The notes: generated by a model from the letters alone, not told the origin. A DNA stretch of 64,000 nucleotides from Nymphaea colorata (GCF_008831285.2 NC_045148.1:5833001-5897000), one strand, 5' to 3'. Positions 36,201 to 49,600 are shown, counted from the first letter of the stretch. Translations and numbers: made by a program.

Positions 36201-37075
36201 AGATTTTTGCAAGAAACTAAAAAATTCAGCCGAATGTTATATTAACGAGGCCCAATAAAACATAATTTTCATCAAATACACTAAAAAAGTCAATCAATTA
36301 GCCATAAATGTTCCTGTTGTAAACAAGACAGAAATTAATTGATGTTTCTTTTTCATTTTTAAACCAAAAGCAAATCATAGCTGAGGAATAATTGAAGGAA
36401 AAACATCGACTGTAAATTTTTTACAATATATTTACACCAAACTAGAATCAAACCTCAGCGTTGGCTTAAATTCTCAAAAACAATCATTTGCTCCAGTTTC
36501 TTAAGAAAAAGCAACCTGGTGATCGTAAATGCCGGAAATTTATCCTCATGAGCTTTAGTACGAAATTGTACAAACAAGACTCACACCGCCGATCAGGCGA
36601 CAAACAAGATTCTCATGATAAATTGATTAGCAATCGCAAATTTCTTAGGAAAATTCTTCAGAAAAATCCGATTTATGATTTCCAAGTGCTTGCAGAAACA
36701 CGTGGGAGAATTGCGAAAAGACAATGAGCAAGAGAACATGAGAGAGGGGCGTGCCTCGATGACAGAAGGATCGAAGAGGACGTCGGCCTTGTTGTGGAGG
36801 AGGGCAACGGAGGCCCGGATGACACCTGGGAGAGAGCAGAGAACTTGCTCCACGGAGCTGGAGCAGGCCGTGCATGTCATGCCCGTTATCCTCACCTGAA
36901 TCGCTTTCCCCTCTCTCTCGGCAGAGAGGCCACCGCTCTCGACGTCGTAGTGGCCATCGCCGTCGCCGTCGCGGTCGTCGTCGAGCAGCCGCACCTCCTC
37001 TAGGTTGTCCCAGTCGTCCCCCCTCCACACGCTCGCTAGCTGCAAGTCTCTGGAAACTTTCCTGCCCCACGCCAT
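30290..37075 (-). CDS. HMA5: HMA5-type copper-transporting P1B-ATPase, 9 exons
   Basis: The product is an ATP-driven membrane pump for Cu(I), 1008 aa, complete. Exons in transcript order are 37075-36755, 36150-35536, 35379-34950, 34691-34369, 33349-33291, 33203-32861, 32758-32558, 32451-32194 and 30766-30290. All phases join correctly. Intron 1 appears to use a GC donor; the rest are GT-AG. Metal-binding domains are GMTCTAC at 65-71 and GMSCAAC at 147-153. A third domain near 230-300 has lost its CxxC. Actuator motif TGEAEP is in exon 4. The copper-site CPC is at 619-621, phosphorylation motif DKTGT starts at Asp663, SEHPLA is near 700, and GDGINDSP is at 883-890. Two C-terminal membrane helices follow. 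The CPC and paired GMxCxxC domains indicate Cu(I) specificity. HMA5 relatives export copper from root cells; the exact membrane here is inference. Confidence 0.96.
31061..31408 (-). other. Unexplained open frame inside HMA5 intron 8
   Basis: Intron 8 is 1427 bp and AT-rich, yet holds a 115-codon open frame on the HMA5 strand with balanced composition (starts [20 protein letters not shown]). I recognise no domain. It could be chance, a captured gene fragment or an alternative exon. Nothing in the HMA5 family corresponds to it. Confidence 0.2.
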
Positions 37076-37580
37076 ATCCTCTTCTCCCTTCCTCTGCTTC
37101 TCTTCCTTTGTCCGTCACTCCACTTCCATTAGCTTCTCCTCGTCGGTTGGGGGAAAAGATAAGACAAAAGTGGACATGGAACCTATGACAGGGACGGAGA
37201 GAGAGAAGGGGCTGGAAGGAGAGAACCAGGGAAACGGGGAAGAGTTCAGCGGATTTGCCAGCTGACGGTCTCCGGCGTATGTTTGTTTATTTATCTTTTA
37301 AAGTTTAAAATTCCTGATATTCAGTGAACCCGTAGCTGCGAAAAGTCGACTTTTACCTCTTAATGTTCCTTTCATTTTTTTTTTTTTAAAAAAAGCTAAC
37401 TCTTTTGGCGCTTTGCAAACAGTATTTAGGTTTTCGATCGAGGCAGTGAAGATGAACCAATCACTTAAAAAAAAAAAAATGCAATGGCACCCTTTCTTCT
37501 ATTTTTCCTCGTGGCCTGGCTCTCCAATGTGTGAAAATTTGCTTCTGCTTATTTTAAAGAAAAATATTTAAGAACAAAAA
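37076..37580. promoter_or_regulatory. HMA5 upstream region
   Basis: The sequence just beyond the HMA5 ATG is relatively GC-rich and C/T-rich as read on the minus strand, and probably forms the 5' leader and core promoter. No clear TATA box was identified. Beyond about 37270 the DNA becomes AT-rich with poly(A)/poly(T) runs. Confidence 0.35.
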
Positions 37581-37584
37581 AACA

Positions 37585-37835
37585 TGAAACATATAGCTTA
37601 GCTGGTCAAGTCATGAGCTTATCAAAAAAGAGGTTCTTGATTCGATTCTTGTAAGGGTTATGCTCATGTGTATTAAAGTGATGAGGTGTGACATTCAAGT
37701 TGAATGGTATACTTCTGCTTAAAGTGATGAGGTGTGACATTCAAGTTGAATGGTATACTTCTGCTGACACCTCGTTACTGCAATAAAAATAAACCTATCA
37801 CTCACTTAAAAAAAAAAACAGTCCAATTCTAACCA
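37585..37835 (+). mobile_element. tRNA-derived SINE with internal tandem duplication
   Basis: An exact Pol III A box, TAGCTTAGCTGG, lies at 37594-37605. A B box, GATTCGATTC, follows at 37639-37648, at a normal spacing of 33 bp. Downstream, a 46 bp unit beginning AAAGTGATGAGGTGTGACAT is present twice in tandem (37675-37720 and 37721-37765). The element seems to end at an A-rich stretch near 37810-37820. I did not find a flanking duplication, so boundaries are approximate. Confidence 0.6.
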
Positions 37836-40800
37836 ACTGTAATTGTTTGGGGATGGATGCTAAACAATTTTTAAACACAATACGTTTCGGAAAACATGAA
37901 ATAGAGAGCTTGAGAAAATCTCAACATCAACTCAATTATCTTTGTTTCAATGAGAATTACGCTGAAACAGAAGGTTGAAAAATAAAAAATTAATTACAGG
38001 TTTTGGATCACACCTAGATGTATAAAATCAACCAAACAAGAAAAGTAGTATAAACTATAAAATCTACGTATGCATAAACCATTACATAGATTTATATATG
38101 CACATATCTATATAAAGAGAGAGAGAAAGATGCCTACTTCTCAAACTTTTTTATAAAAGGTTGCATGGTTTATATTATTTTGCATATATATTTTTGATAA
38201 AAATGGAAGTACAGCACTAATGTTAAGTGATTGATTAGTAGTTCATAGAATGTCACGTTCAAAGTTACTGTGTCAATGTACAAATTTTCATTCACATTTT
38301 CTCGAAAAAATAGTTTTACACGTGACAGCACAATAATAATCAATTAAGTAGACCAACGATTGACAATCAATTTTCATAATTGGCATATTTATTAATTTAC
38401 ATATTTTCTAAGCCTAAGACACGCATCATGCATGCAATTAATATTTTCTGTGTTTTGTACAATTGAAAACGCGATTTAAAGAATTTGTAATATAAAGGCT
38501 TAAATGGTGTCCGGAAACTTTATTTATCATCTAACGACGCCGACTGGCATTTCACAAATTCAAAAACTTTTCCTTGGAAAGTTTAACCATATCATTTATG
38601 CACTATGCAAATCGACTAGGAATTAAAACTAAAGGAAATGTGATTAAGATCTTATCCTTGTTGGGTGATCATAAAATCTGAGATGCAGATAAAAAGTTCA
38701 TATTTTATTTTAAATCGATTTTTTAGGGTCGTTTCAAGTTTATTTGTACAATTAATTTTGTACATGCAAATTAATTGCATACTCAGTCACTCACACACAA
38801 GTGGGACTGTGAAGGAAAGATTTGAGTTAAATGGAAATTCAAAAGCCGTTGTAGTAGCCGCCGAATAAGAAATGTTTAGGTAACGGACACTAATTAACTC
38901 CTTAAAAAAAAGGAGCGGCAGATTCTCCCCGACGTCTAAAGGCAATGGTTAGGTTAGTCACGACCTATGGTTGCGCCAAATTATGAATACTTTAAAACCC
39001 TAGGGCCAAGTGGCCCACATGTGGTTGAGTCACTGTCTCTCCTCTCAATCTTTTGCTTTTTCTATCGGAGGCACTTGAGCTGCTAGAGGGTGGCAGCCCG
39101 CATCTCGGACCCGGCCATCCCCTTCATATCCATTACATATCTAAAATGTTAAGCTTATACGAGAAGGCCGATCAATTGTGTACTCTGCTTTTGTTCTTTT
39201 GGTATCCCTATATATATATATGTGTGTATTTATATTTATTTATTTAGAGAGAGAGATAGAGAGATTGCTATTAAACCTTTGTATACCAAATTTTGATAGA
39301 AATTATACGAACAATTGATTCCAATGATAGTTGCAAAGGTATAATCTCCGTTATTTTTCTAAATTCTGAAATATTTTTAAAAGGAAACACTTTCTCTTGA
39401 TTCGAATGACATTTCAGACTCTTGAAAAAAACTGCTGAGCTTCTAAATTTACAACTTACTGTTTAATCTCTTTAAAATCGACAACCCGAATAATTTCGTA
39501 TTAAATTTGACGGACGAGGGGGTTTGGTAGGAACCAGTTTTCCTGTATGCATTTGCACGTGTCCCCAATTCAAATAACTGTAGGGGCGAAGTCAATTTAA
39601 AAAAAATAATTTATATGTAAATTTAGAAAATTTCACTTGTTTTTCATAATTTTTTTTAAAAAATGATATTTCGGTTTTAGTTAAAATTTAAAAACTTTAA
39701 TTCGATTTGATTTCCCTCCTGAATAACTGTATCCCCAATAAGTGTACGATTTAAAAAGCTCAACAAACTCCGATGTGGGATTTCGCGAGGATTAAAATAC
39801 AAATAGTTTTAGCATTTTTGACTTACAAAATAAGATCTTAATTTTGGAACGACTATGCTGTAAGATTTTTGAAAAAGACATTTGAAAAAGAAGGTTCACG
39901 TCCCGTTTTCTCTTTATGTGAGCAAGCAAGGAGGACGCGGCTGCAAGTGCATCTTGCAACATCAACATCATACCTTTCCTGTTCATTTCACCAAACAGTC
40001 TCATTGCATCTTTCAGTCTTTCCAAGCAAACGAATTGCTTCACTTCTTCTTGCCAGATGATGCCCCTACTACCCGTTTGCATGTTCCTTCTAATTGAAAT
40101 TAATAGTTAAAAAAAGGCACTGAAGGTGTAAATATGTGTATTTTGAAGACCTTTTTGGAATATTAGGATGAATGCAACGCCGGCTTCTTAGATGAGGCTC
40201 CGGCAGTGTCGGCGGCACCCTCTCGTTTTCTCTGTGGGCAGCTGAGTGGAAGGGCCAGACCAGCGGCCACGTTCCGGCTCACGGTTTTGGCTTTCCGGAA
40301 CCCGAGGAGCTGGAAAAGGACAATTGACAAATTAAACAATTGAGGTCATGAGAAGGCATGTCCTCTCCCACGGAACCAAATCCCTTCGCTTAGTCGTCGA
40401 CCAAACTGTCCCATTATTATTGTGGTTTTTTGTGATGCTGCTTTAGTTAGAGACGGGTCGGATCCGTGTCTCAAATCCAAATTGAGGTTTGATACTAGAT
40501 CTGATTCTCCAGATGCTCACATAAACTTGTGTTTGATTCATCGTGGATTTGAAATCCATGGTGATCTGAATTCCTTGTGATCTCAAATCCATAGATTTAA
40601 GATCCCTTCATCCCATACTTAAATCCATTGTTTTTAACACATAACCCATGTTACTAAGATCTTTCAGTTTGTTTATATATTTGTTGAGTAATTGTTGTTG
40701 CTCGACAGCTCACAAACATTAATAAAGTTTCGGCTCTAATAAAATATACACCTATCTTTTTAAAAATACGATTAAGTTTTTCCCTGCGCGATAATTTATT

Positions 40801-41717
40801 TCCCTGCGTCAACTGCTTAATTATTTAAAAAATCACCATTTTGCCTTTTAAAAAGGAAATGAGAAATAAACTTAACTATGTGGACACGCCTAAGCTTGTC
40901 TTTCACAATTTGTCAGCAATAGTAAAGAAAAAAAATTACCTACTAATTTTGACTAGTGAAGTAGCTAAGTAGTTGTATAAAATTAAATATTTATTGCTAT
41001 TATTTGATCAATAATTGTTGATGCAGCAAAAGAAGCCAATTCAAACTACGAACATGAAATTTGCCTTTATTGAGGGGATTTTAGTTTATTTTAGTCTCAT
41101 GAACTAGCATAAAGTTTATATTCTAGGAGGTTATTTTCAATTAATGGCCGGAAAAAACTTGGCTCCGTTTGTAACCATATCAAATCGTTATCTGTTGCTG
41201 ATCACCGCGAAATCCTTCACTGCGTTTTTCAAAATTTCATGTTTAAAGACGTGACTGCTTAGCCGGGCATCGCCGTCGACTGGTGTGAGGAAGAAATGCA
41301 GTCTTTCGTCCTTCCTCCTTCACGTTGAGATGCTTCTCCTTCTCTCGCCGGCCTGACGGCGGCTCTCCATACAAAAAATGGGAGGCCCCATTTGACGTCT
41401 ACAAATATATCAGAACCTTAGAGTTATGTTTTAATGGTTATATGTAAAATAAATATCCAGCATTTAATGCTCATTTTTTTCAAAAAAAATTAAGAAACTT
41501 GTGTGGGTGCTCCTGAGGGTACAAGGCCATCGCCTCTTCCTTTAGGGTTCTTTATTTATTTTTATTTTTATTATTATTATTTTTATGGCAGGTAAGGGGA
41601 GGCCGTCGCCGCCCCTGTGGTGCTCCCCAACCTCTCCCAATTTTCTTCTTTTTTTCTTTTCAAAAAACAAAGTCAATCGTACCTGTGCTACACCATATGT
41701 TTGGTGTAACCTAAGGA

Positions 41718-41720
<3 letters not shown>

Positions 41721-41760
<40 letters not shown>
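41721..41760. repeat. (TA)n microsatellite
   Basis: Uninterrupted alternating A/T dinucleotides of about 40 bp. Confidence 0.95.
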
Positions 41761-41762
<2 letters not shown>

Positions 41763-43230
41763 TTTTTCTATCAACAGTAACCGGTAGGTAAATATAATGT
41801 TAAAAAATAAAGAGACTAATGCTCATTAAGTGAAATGCATTCCGCCGGACACATTTGTTACATATTTTATTTCATTTCAACATTTTCACTCTTTTCTATG
41901 ATATATACGTCATGGATGTGAGCATACCTTTAAAACATATATTATGAATCCATACCAAATAATATTTGTAACTGTATATATTAACTGTATAAGGATATCT
42001 TAAAACTAAGATCAGCAGTCAACCAATCTTGCATGTCTAGAATATGTAATTTTAGAGAACAATTTAGTACATAGAATCAAAATGATTTTAAAAATTTATT
42101 TGGAAATCAAGTATGAAAACTGTGACTTGAGAGTAGATATGAAAACAGTTTTAAAATAATATTAGAATTTGAGTAGATAACATGGACTTTGAAAAGAAGG
42201 TTGAGAATAATTTTGAAACATGGGGGAAAACATGATGCATATTTAGAAAGTATACATTATAAGATGCGAGTAAGAATCTTTAAATAACTACATAGATTGT
42301 GTCGGATCACATGATAATTTCTAGGAAGGCGTTGTATATATATAATACCATTCATGCACATAGCACCAATACGTGACAAAATTGAAAATCAAAGTGTGCA
42401 TATAAGACAAATCATCTGCATAAGTAAAAACATGGAAAAAAAAAAAAAACTGTATGCAATGCATCATAATCTAGAACTAAAGCAAATTCCATAAAAGACA
42501 AGTAAAACAAAGGAGGAAAGCATATGCATAATGGTGGATCGTTCAACGATGTGAAAGAGTCGTGGCGAAATGTCCCTTCGTTGTGCATCGCTTCTCTCCT
42601 AGATAACTACATGCATGCATGAACGTAAAAATACAACGTAATATAGCGTAACATGATGTAAATGGATGTAATATATGAAAAATTTGGTTATGTTCTCTTT
42701 TCTGTGCATGAAAAAATCGTGCACAAAAAGGGCCAAAGTACCTTCATTAAAATAAATAAATAAAAAAGAAACTTTTTAAAAGAAACAAAAACATTTATGA
42801 AAAAAAAGTTTAAAATATCCATTATTTTATAAAAAAAATTCAAAAACACGCTCCATCCTCTTTAGTGGATACTTGTTTGCGTGCATAGAAGCTCGATCTA
42901 ACCTCAAGGAGCAACTCTTGTTTAGACAACTAAGCCCGGGCTTCGGGCCAGCCCGGCCCAATAAGGAGTGCTGAACTCACGTGAAATTTCATGTCTAATC
43001 CATATGACAGGAAGGTCCTATCTAGAATGCAAAAGAGAAGGAAAATAAAAAGCATACTTAAACTTGTTAGGATAACGGAACATAACAGGGCTTAAAATGC
43101 ATATTAAATGAGCTTAGCTGACCATAAAAGCTGGTATAGACAATCCATGTTCATGGATGGCCAATCAATGGGTGACACAGTAGCTAGCTTAGAACGAAAA
43201 TTAGAGGACCGGTCGAGATGTTAAAGCTCT

Positions 43231-43256
43231 ATATATATATATATATATATATATAT
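43231..43256. repeat. (TA)n microsatellite
   Basis: Uninterrupted TA dinucleotides immediately before a CAGGGGC-type MITE end. Confidence 0.9.
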
Positions 43257-44421
43257 CAGGGGCATAGATAGGTGGGGGCTTCATGGGGCATGCACCCTAC
43301 GAAATCCGTTCTCTGAAAATTTAAATTAGTGGTTGAATAAGAGTGGATCTGGTTCTAGTTATATAGAACAACCCCTCTGAAACCTAGGTCACTGCCCCAT
43401 GACCAATTGAAAATTTATTAACTATATGCTCTGTGCCCCATTTTAAAAAAAAAAAAAATCTAGCTTAACCCATGCTATATATACTTCCTACAAAATAGGA
43501 AAACAGTGCACATGATCCAATGATCCAGTTGCTAAATGTAAGACCCTTAAAAACCTACCTAACACAATTGGATCGAGCCAAAATTTGGTGTAAAGACTCT
43601 CCATGTATTAGAAAAAATGAACTACGTGTTATGATGCCAATCTATGATAGAAATCATACTTTAATGCAAGCAGTTTTATAATAATCTTATTTAACAACAT
43701 CTTTTGGGACATGCAAAATTCTAGCTAATGAACTTGGTTTGACCTAAAATTTGATGGGAAGATTCAGTGTTCATTGAACAAGCTATTCCAATTGGCAGAT
43801 TAAAAAAACCTATCTTAGAGTAAGAACGACGATGTCGTGAACATAGATAGTACAGCAAACAAACAATAAACTTTGACTCGGTGGCCAAATTTGGAATGAT
43901 GCAAAACTGTATATCTAAAGAGACTCGGAATCGGATGGACCTAAAATCACGCGAGAAGATTCTCGGTATACTAAATAAGAGATCTTAAGTTAAAGAATTG
44001 GGAAACAGTGTGTGAAACGAGAGATATTGTAGGCTAAATTTATGGCAGAAGTTTTGCAGAATGTAGACTCCAACAAGTAGACTCAACGGTCAAGGTAGGC
44101 AACATCGGATCGGGCTGAAAATTGGTGCGGGATGCTACTCCCTTTTACGGATCTGGAAGACTATTCATAGAACTCGAGTTGTTGAGTTTACCAATTTTTG
44201 TTCAAATTTGAGAACCAAGTTTCTGTAACCCGTAACTCGCAGACAACTGTTTCTCGATCGTACAAGCGAACAAAATGATTTGGTTTTCCATGAAATTTGT
44301 TGGTAAGCCTCAGCATTGGGCCGGCTATCCAACGGATGCCCGGTACCTGGCCTGACTCGGTCTCGAGCTCGGACCGAGAAGAAAGGCATCACGCCGGCCT
44401 GATAACTCACTCGGGTGGGCC

Positions 44422-44814
44422 TAGGGATGTCAATGGATCGGATTCAGATCAGATACATCTTTAATCATATCCGTTTTTTTGGATATTCATATATTCAGAT
44501 TCGGATTCGGATTCGAATTCGAATAAAGTAAAGTCATATCCGAATCCGAAATCCGATTTTACAATCCGAATCCGATTTTTATATTTATATCTGAATCCGA
44601 ATTTTGAACCGGATTTTGTCATTTTTCAAGTATTAGATAGAGGATATTTGTCTAAAAATAAATCCGATCCGAATCAGAATCCGATCAGATGTCATTTATT
44701 AAATCCGAATCCGATCCGATTTCTTAATCGGATATTAAATTTTTATCCATATCCGATTTCTTCGGATCGGATCGGTCAGATATCCGATTCAAATCGGATA
44801 TATTGACATCCTTA
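44422..44814. mobile_element. hAT-like MITE with perfect 8 bp duplication and iterated ATCCGA motif
   Basis: GGTGGGCC flanks the 393 bp element exactly, at 44414-44421 and 44815-44822. The left end is TAGGGATGTCAATGGATCGG. The right end read inversely is TAAGGATGTCAATATATCCG. Both halves are packed with ATCCGAATCCGA and CGGATCGGAT words. There is no coding capacity. The end sequence and 8 bp duplication fit a non-autonomous hAT element. Confidence 0.8.
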
Positions 44815-44822
44815 GGTGGGCC

Positions 44823-46669
44823 CCATAAGCCCGGTTTCACCCGATATTTTTTAAATATTATTTTTTATTAATTATTATATATAATTATAATATTTTATTA
44901 TGATCATTTGTATTTATATATTATTTTATGATATATATGTATATTAATTTCAACCGGGCCGGGTCGGCCGGGTTTCAGGTTGGGTCAAGGCTCAGTTTTC
45001 GGGTGTCGTGCTGGCCCAAACCCGACTCCTTATCGAGCTGGACAGAGACGATGCCAGACTTTGTTGGACAAACTAACATACCGGGTAAACTGGTTCTTTT
45101 GTCTTTTTTTTTGTTTTTATTGTTTATTAAAACACAAATTGGGAGAAATAGTTTTACAAAGTTACATAAAAATCTAGATTCTTCATAAAACAAATTTTAA
45201 CCTTAAGAAGCTAGACACCCAAAACGTGGGAACCTTATGGATAGTGACTCGAAGCACATGGGAAACACTCATATTAATAAATGAAACGTGTCTAATCTGA
45301 TTATGCATAAAAGAGGAGGAACATGATGCATAAATGCATGTAAAGCCCAACAAGAAAACATTTATGTAACAAAAAGAGAGTAAGAACAATGCATGATGTT
45401 GGTTTTGTATGGATCAAGTTAATTATGTTGTGATGATAACTTAAGATCTGCCAAAAACATGTAAATGGTGCAATGCAACAAGGCAAGCACATAATCATAA
45501 AGCATGTAACTGACCACAAAGGCTGTCTCAACCTCTCAATGGCCTTAGCACACAAAGAACAGATGACAATGGTAAAATGTATCATAACAAATAATCATGG
45601 GGCCTTAATAAGGAGCTAACATCTATGAAAGTGGCTTCAACCTCTTGGTGACAACCATTTTGCAACATGAAAAGGAGAAACCAATCATAAAACAAGCTTT
45701 GAAAAAAGAAAATAAAATGTTAGCCTAGAGAAGGTAGCTTCGTTCATGGAAGCAGCCTCACCTTCTTCTTAACAGTTTTTAAAAGAAAAACAAGACAATG
45801 AGAGAAGCCTATATAGAGTACTTCAAAGCATGCATATAACAAAGAAGAAGAAAAAAAATAAAAAAGTGTAAAGTGGAAGGACCTACCTACGGACGCCCTC
45901 TTCTTCATCTTCCTCCTCCTTTCACCTTCGTTCTTGTTCTTCCTTCCTCTCCTCTCTTAGATGGTGGGTTTTTTTTTCTTTTTTTAATGGCCAGGATTAG
46001 TGCTGTTGGAATTCGAAAATAGAAAGTGTGTTGGAATAAATATTTAATACTGAAGTGTATACTCTAGTTATATGATATCTGACTTGATTGAGATCGGTCG
46101 AAAGATTTAATTGATGATTGATCGAATACAATGTGATCGACTGTATTGTGAATGAATGATTGAACAAATGAATAGTAACTAAACGAATAATTGATTGAGT
46201 GGTTTACAACTTAAAATGATCATGTGAAATTGCATTGCATTATTGAAATTTATTTGAAAAAATAGTGTAATGTCTGTTATTGTTTGAAGCGAAAGAAATT
46301 TTTTTTATTAGTAATACAGCAGCTGGCCTTCGAAAGTATGTGTAGTGTAGCAGCTCTCGTATACCATGTATTTTTATGCGGTCGATAATTTTCTTAAATG
46401 GATTTGGAAAATCGTCACGTATTGCACTCGAACACGGCCTGCTGGTGGGGGTGGGCAACCATGCATTGCGTTCTTAACTATTTTAACATTAGAATGGATT
46501 TTACTTTTATCACGTGTCCTCGAGCAGTCCATGAGTCTCTGTGACAAAAAGCAGCTTTACAATGTGTCTGAGCAGCCAACGGTATTGCCTGATCCTGACC
46601 GATCCACCATCTTCCGCCATTTCTGTGACAAATTGGTTGGTGATCTTATCCTCTCTCTCTCTCTGAACA
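44823..46669. other. Intergenic up to the CYP97B gene
   Basis: From 44823 to about 45080 there is GGGCC/CCCGG-rich sequence that continues across the inserted MITE from about 44330, so it looks like an older GC-rich element split by that insertion. The rest is AT-rich with no recognisable gene. The last few hundred bases before 46670 should hold the CYP97B promoter and leader, with a CT tract at 46651-46664. Confidence 0.4.
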
Positions 46670-49600
46670 ATGGCTGCTGCGGTAGCAGCATCGGGTGTCC
46701 TGCTGCCAAGTCCGAGCATCTTGCCAGGGAACTTGCTGAGGAAACCAAATAATCAACTTCTTTCCGCCCCCTCTTCCCACCTTACCTTTACCAAGCTTCC
46801 ACCCACAGGGCTCTTTGTCAGGCAAGAGTCTCCCTCCCTCTCTCTTTCCTTCTGCGGGTGCGCCCGCGTGTGTGTACTGTTATCGTCGAATGTTATTACT
46901 CTGAATTGCTGAATCTATGAAGAAGGAAAAGGAGTACGAAAAGAAGGATTAGCGATTCTGTCTGAATTGCTGAATCTATGAAGGAAAAGGAGTACTAAAA
47001 GAAGGATTAGCGATTCTGTTTATGGTTCCTATGTGTGTGCGTGTGCGAGTCCTCTGACTTGCTATCCTTGTGAAGAAGCGAAGAGGAAAAAAGGAGGAAG
47101 GATTATTCATTCTGACTTTACTTGTTTTTTTCTTAAGTTTTTAGTGTCTAATGCTTCAACAAAATTGTTCGAAGAGCAATGCGGTATCTAATAATTGGCA
47201 TTGAATGAATCCATGGAAGATCCGCTAAGGTTTCAAAGAATTGGGTGAGAGAAAAGGAGAAAAAAAAGGAAGGATGGAAACCACTCTGACTATGGATGCT
47301 TTTTCGGTCTTTCCGTAGGGCCTCACAGTCTACTGCTCAGAATGAAGAGGAGAAAAAAAAGAAGATGAACTTCTTTGACAGCGCTAGCAACCTGCTTACC
47401 AATTTGTTGAGTGGCGGCAGCATTGGTTCGATGCCCATCGCCGAGGGTGCCGTCTCCGATCTCTTTGGTCGTCCCCTGTTCTTCGCATTGTTCGATTGGT
47501 TTATACAGGTGAGTCGTCTCCTCTCTATCTGGTGCTTTCCTCACTCATCGTGCTTACGCTTTTAAATGGCCTTCTGCTTAGCTACTTTCGACATTGACTG
47601 CGGTGCTGCTTGAACGACCGTACTAATGAAAACCTTTTCTTCTTAATTGTATTGATGATTCTTATTGTATTCGGCATAAGTAAGATTTTGTCTAGCTTTT
47701 CTTGGGGAAAATAAAATTATGGTTGTCGTTGCTTGGTTGAAAATTGAAATGGCTAAACCTCAAGCTTTCCTCATTTTTAAGTGATATTATCACCTTCCTT
47801 TTTTTTTCTTCCAAAGCAGTCAGGCCAGTTTGGGATAATGAGTCTTAAACTTGGTTTCCCTTCGTCAGGAGTGAGATATGTAACTGACCCACCAACTTTA
47901 GTCAACGTTAATAGGTATCACGGAACAGACGTGGTTTTGTTTTTACATTGTACATCATATTTCTCTTATAACTTACGACTAATTCCACGCTAGGTAGCTA
48001 ACTAGTTTTTGAAATAAATTCAATCGTTTTGAGTAAATTCTTTGTCACCCAAAATTTTGTGCATGTCTGATTAGTTTTTGAGTAAATAAGATGCAGTATC
48101 TTTTAGCCTATATATCTTTTGAATGTCCTAAACTATGGCGACAAGAAGCTTTAACATAAAAAGTGGTGCTTGCATAAGACGGCGGCTTACTTCTGGTTCT
48201 AAAACATGAAGAAAGCGCGCATCTTTTTCACTTTTTGCAATGTCATCATGCTTCCTCCTATTTGACCATATGCATTGGATTTGGCTCCTGTTATTTGTTA
48301 CGCATGCTTTTCTCCTGCTTGCTTTCATGGATGTCTCATGCTGGCCTAAATATGTAAAACATTGTAGGTTTGACTATTTTATTTAACGTTTGAAAAAGCT
48401 GATTCCGAAAGATCAGCCTGCTAGCCCAAGGGAGCCTGGTGCGGTGGATTTGGGCCTCAACTGTTACATGGAGTTCTATGGGTTGCACAAGCTGAAGCAT
48501 TGGGGCATGGGTACTAGCCACGGCATTTTATGAGCCTAGGCGATGACTGAGTCTCTCAACTGAGGCGTGGGTCCCATTCAATATATCAAAAAATGAACCT
48601 GCTATATTGTTTTTAGGAGAAAATTGTTAATTTATATAATTACCTTTTTTCACATGGATAATTTTTTGCTATCGAAATTAAGAACTTGGTTCGAGCTGTA
48701 ATATTTCTCAAAAATTTTCTACATAAGGACTGTAAGTATATCATGATAAAATTTGCTTGTAATATGCTGTTGATGCATATGATATTCAATTTTAAGATTA
48801 TAAAATAATTTATAACAGAATGACTATGTCTCACTAGTTTATGGGATAAAATGAAACACACACACACACATGTATGAGAGACCAGATCCTGAAATCCTAG
48901 AATCTTACTTCTTAGTCTAGCTTTTTCCTCTCCATCCTCATTAAATGTTTTCTGGTAGAGGAGGCATAAGGAGAGAGAGCCTTTAAAGTTAGGTTATTAG
49001 TATTATAGGAAGTTATGGTCTAATTTCCTTGTCCGTGTGTGTGCTTCTGGTTCTAGTTTTCTTCACCCTTCCCCTACATCTTCTGTTCTGATATTATTAT
49101 ATTCATTCGATTCTCTTGTTGCTCCAGTGCAGTTTTAAGATAACTTCCCTTTTCATTGGTCAGTTACTTGTTTCTGTCCTCTCGTGCTTTTGGCTTCCTG
49201 ATTTCTTAAAGTGCATTGCTTCCCACTTTCACTTCCCAGATTGTTTCATGATTCTGCTTCCTATTATGAAGACTTTGTGCGGAACATGTTTACACAAACT
49301 TAATTTCCCTTTTTATCACGATGGCCTATCCACTTAATGGCTAATATATTCAAGGTTGCTATGGTAGCACTAGATCAAAAATTTTTGTCAACTGTGAACT
49401 TGACATCTCATTTTTGGACATGTGAAGAAAGCACTTTGTTATCATATGGGCTCTGAGATAATCCTGTTTCAGTTACTATGACACATCTTAGTTCGCAAGA
49501 AGACTACTGGGAACAGGCATCTGAAAATGTATATCTGATTTGGACTATCAGTTGTTTTAGCATTTCCCATATGTTGATCTATTAATTCTTTTGGCATTTC

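Larger units (their letters stand above)
37836..44300. other. Gene-poor intergenic region
   Basis: AT-rich DNA without a supported gene. It holds (TA)n runs at 41721-41760 and 43231-43256 and poly(A) stretches. A CAGGGGC-ended MITE fragment starts at about 43258. A GGGCC-rich fragment (GGGCTTCGGGCCAGCCCGGC) lies at about 42937, and a possible Tourist-like repeat at 40450-40640. Minus-strand 39792-40082 has a short segment resembling a pentatricopeptide helix (ERLKDAMRLFGEMNRKGM), too short to call. Confidence 0.4.

Noticed and set aside
39792-40082. Minus-strand frame with a pentatricopeptide-like helix
   Set aside because: Only about 18 residues resemble the motif and no second repeat is found.
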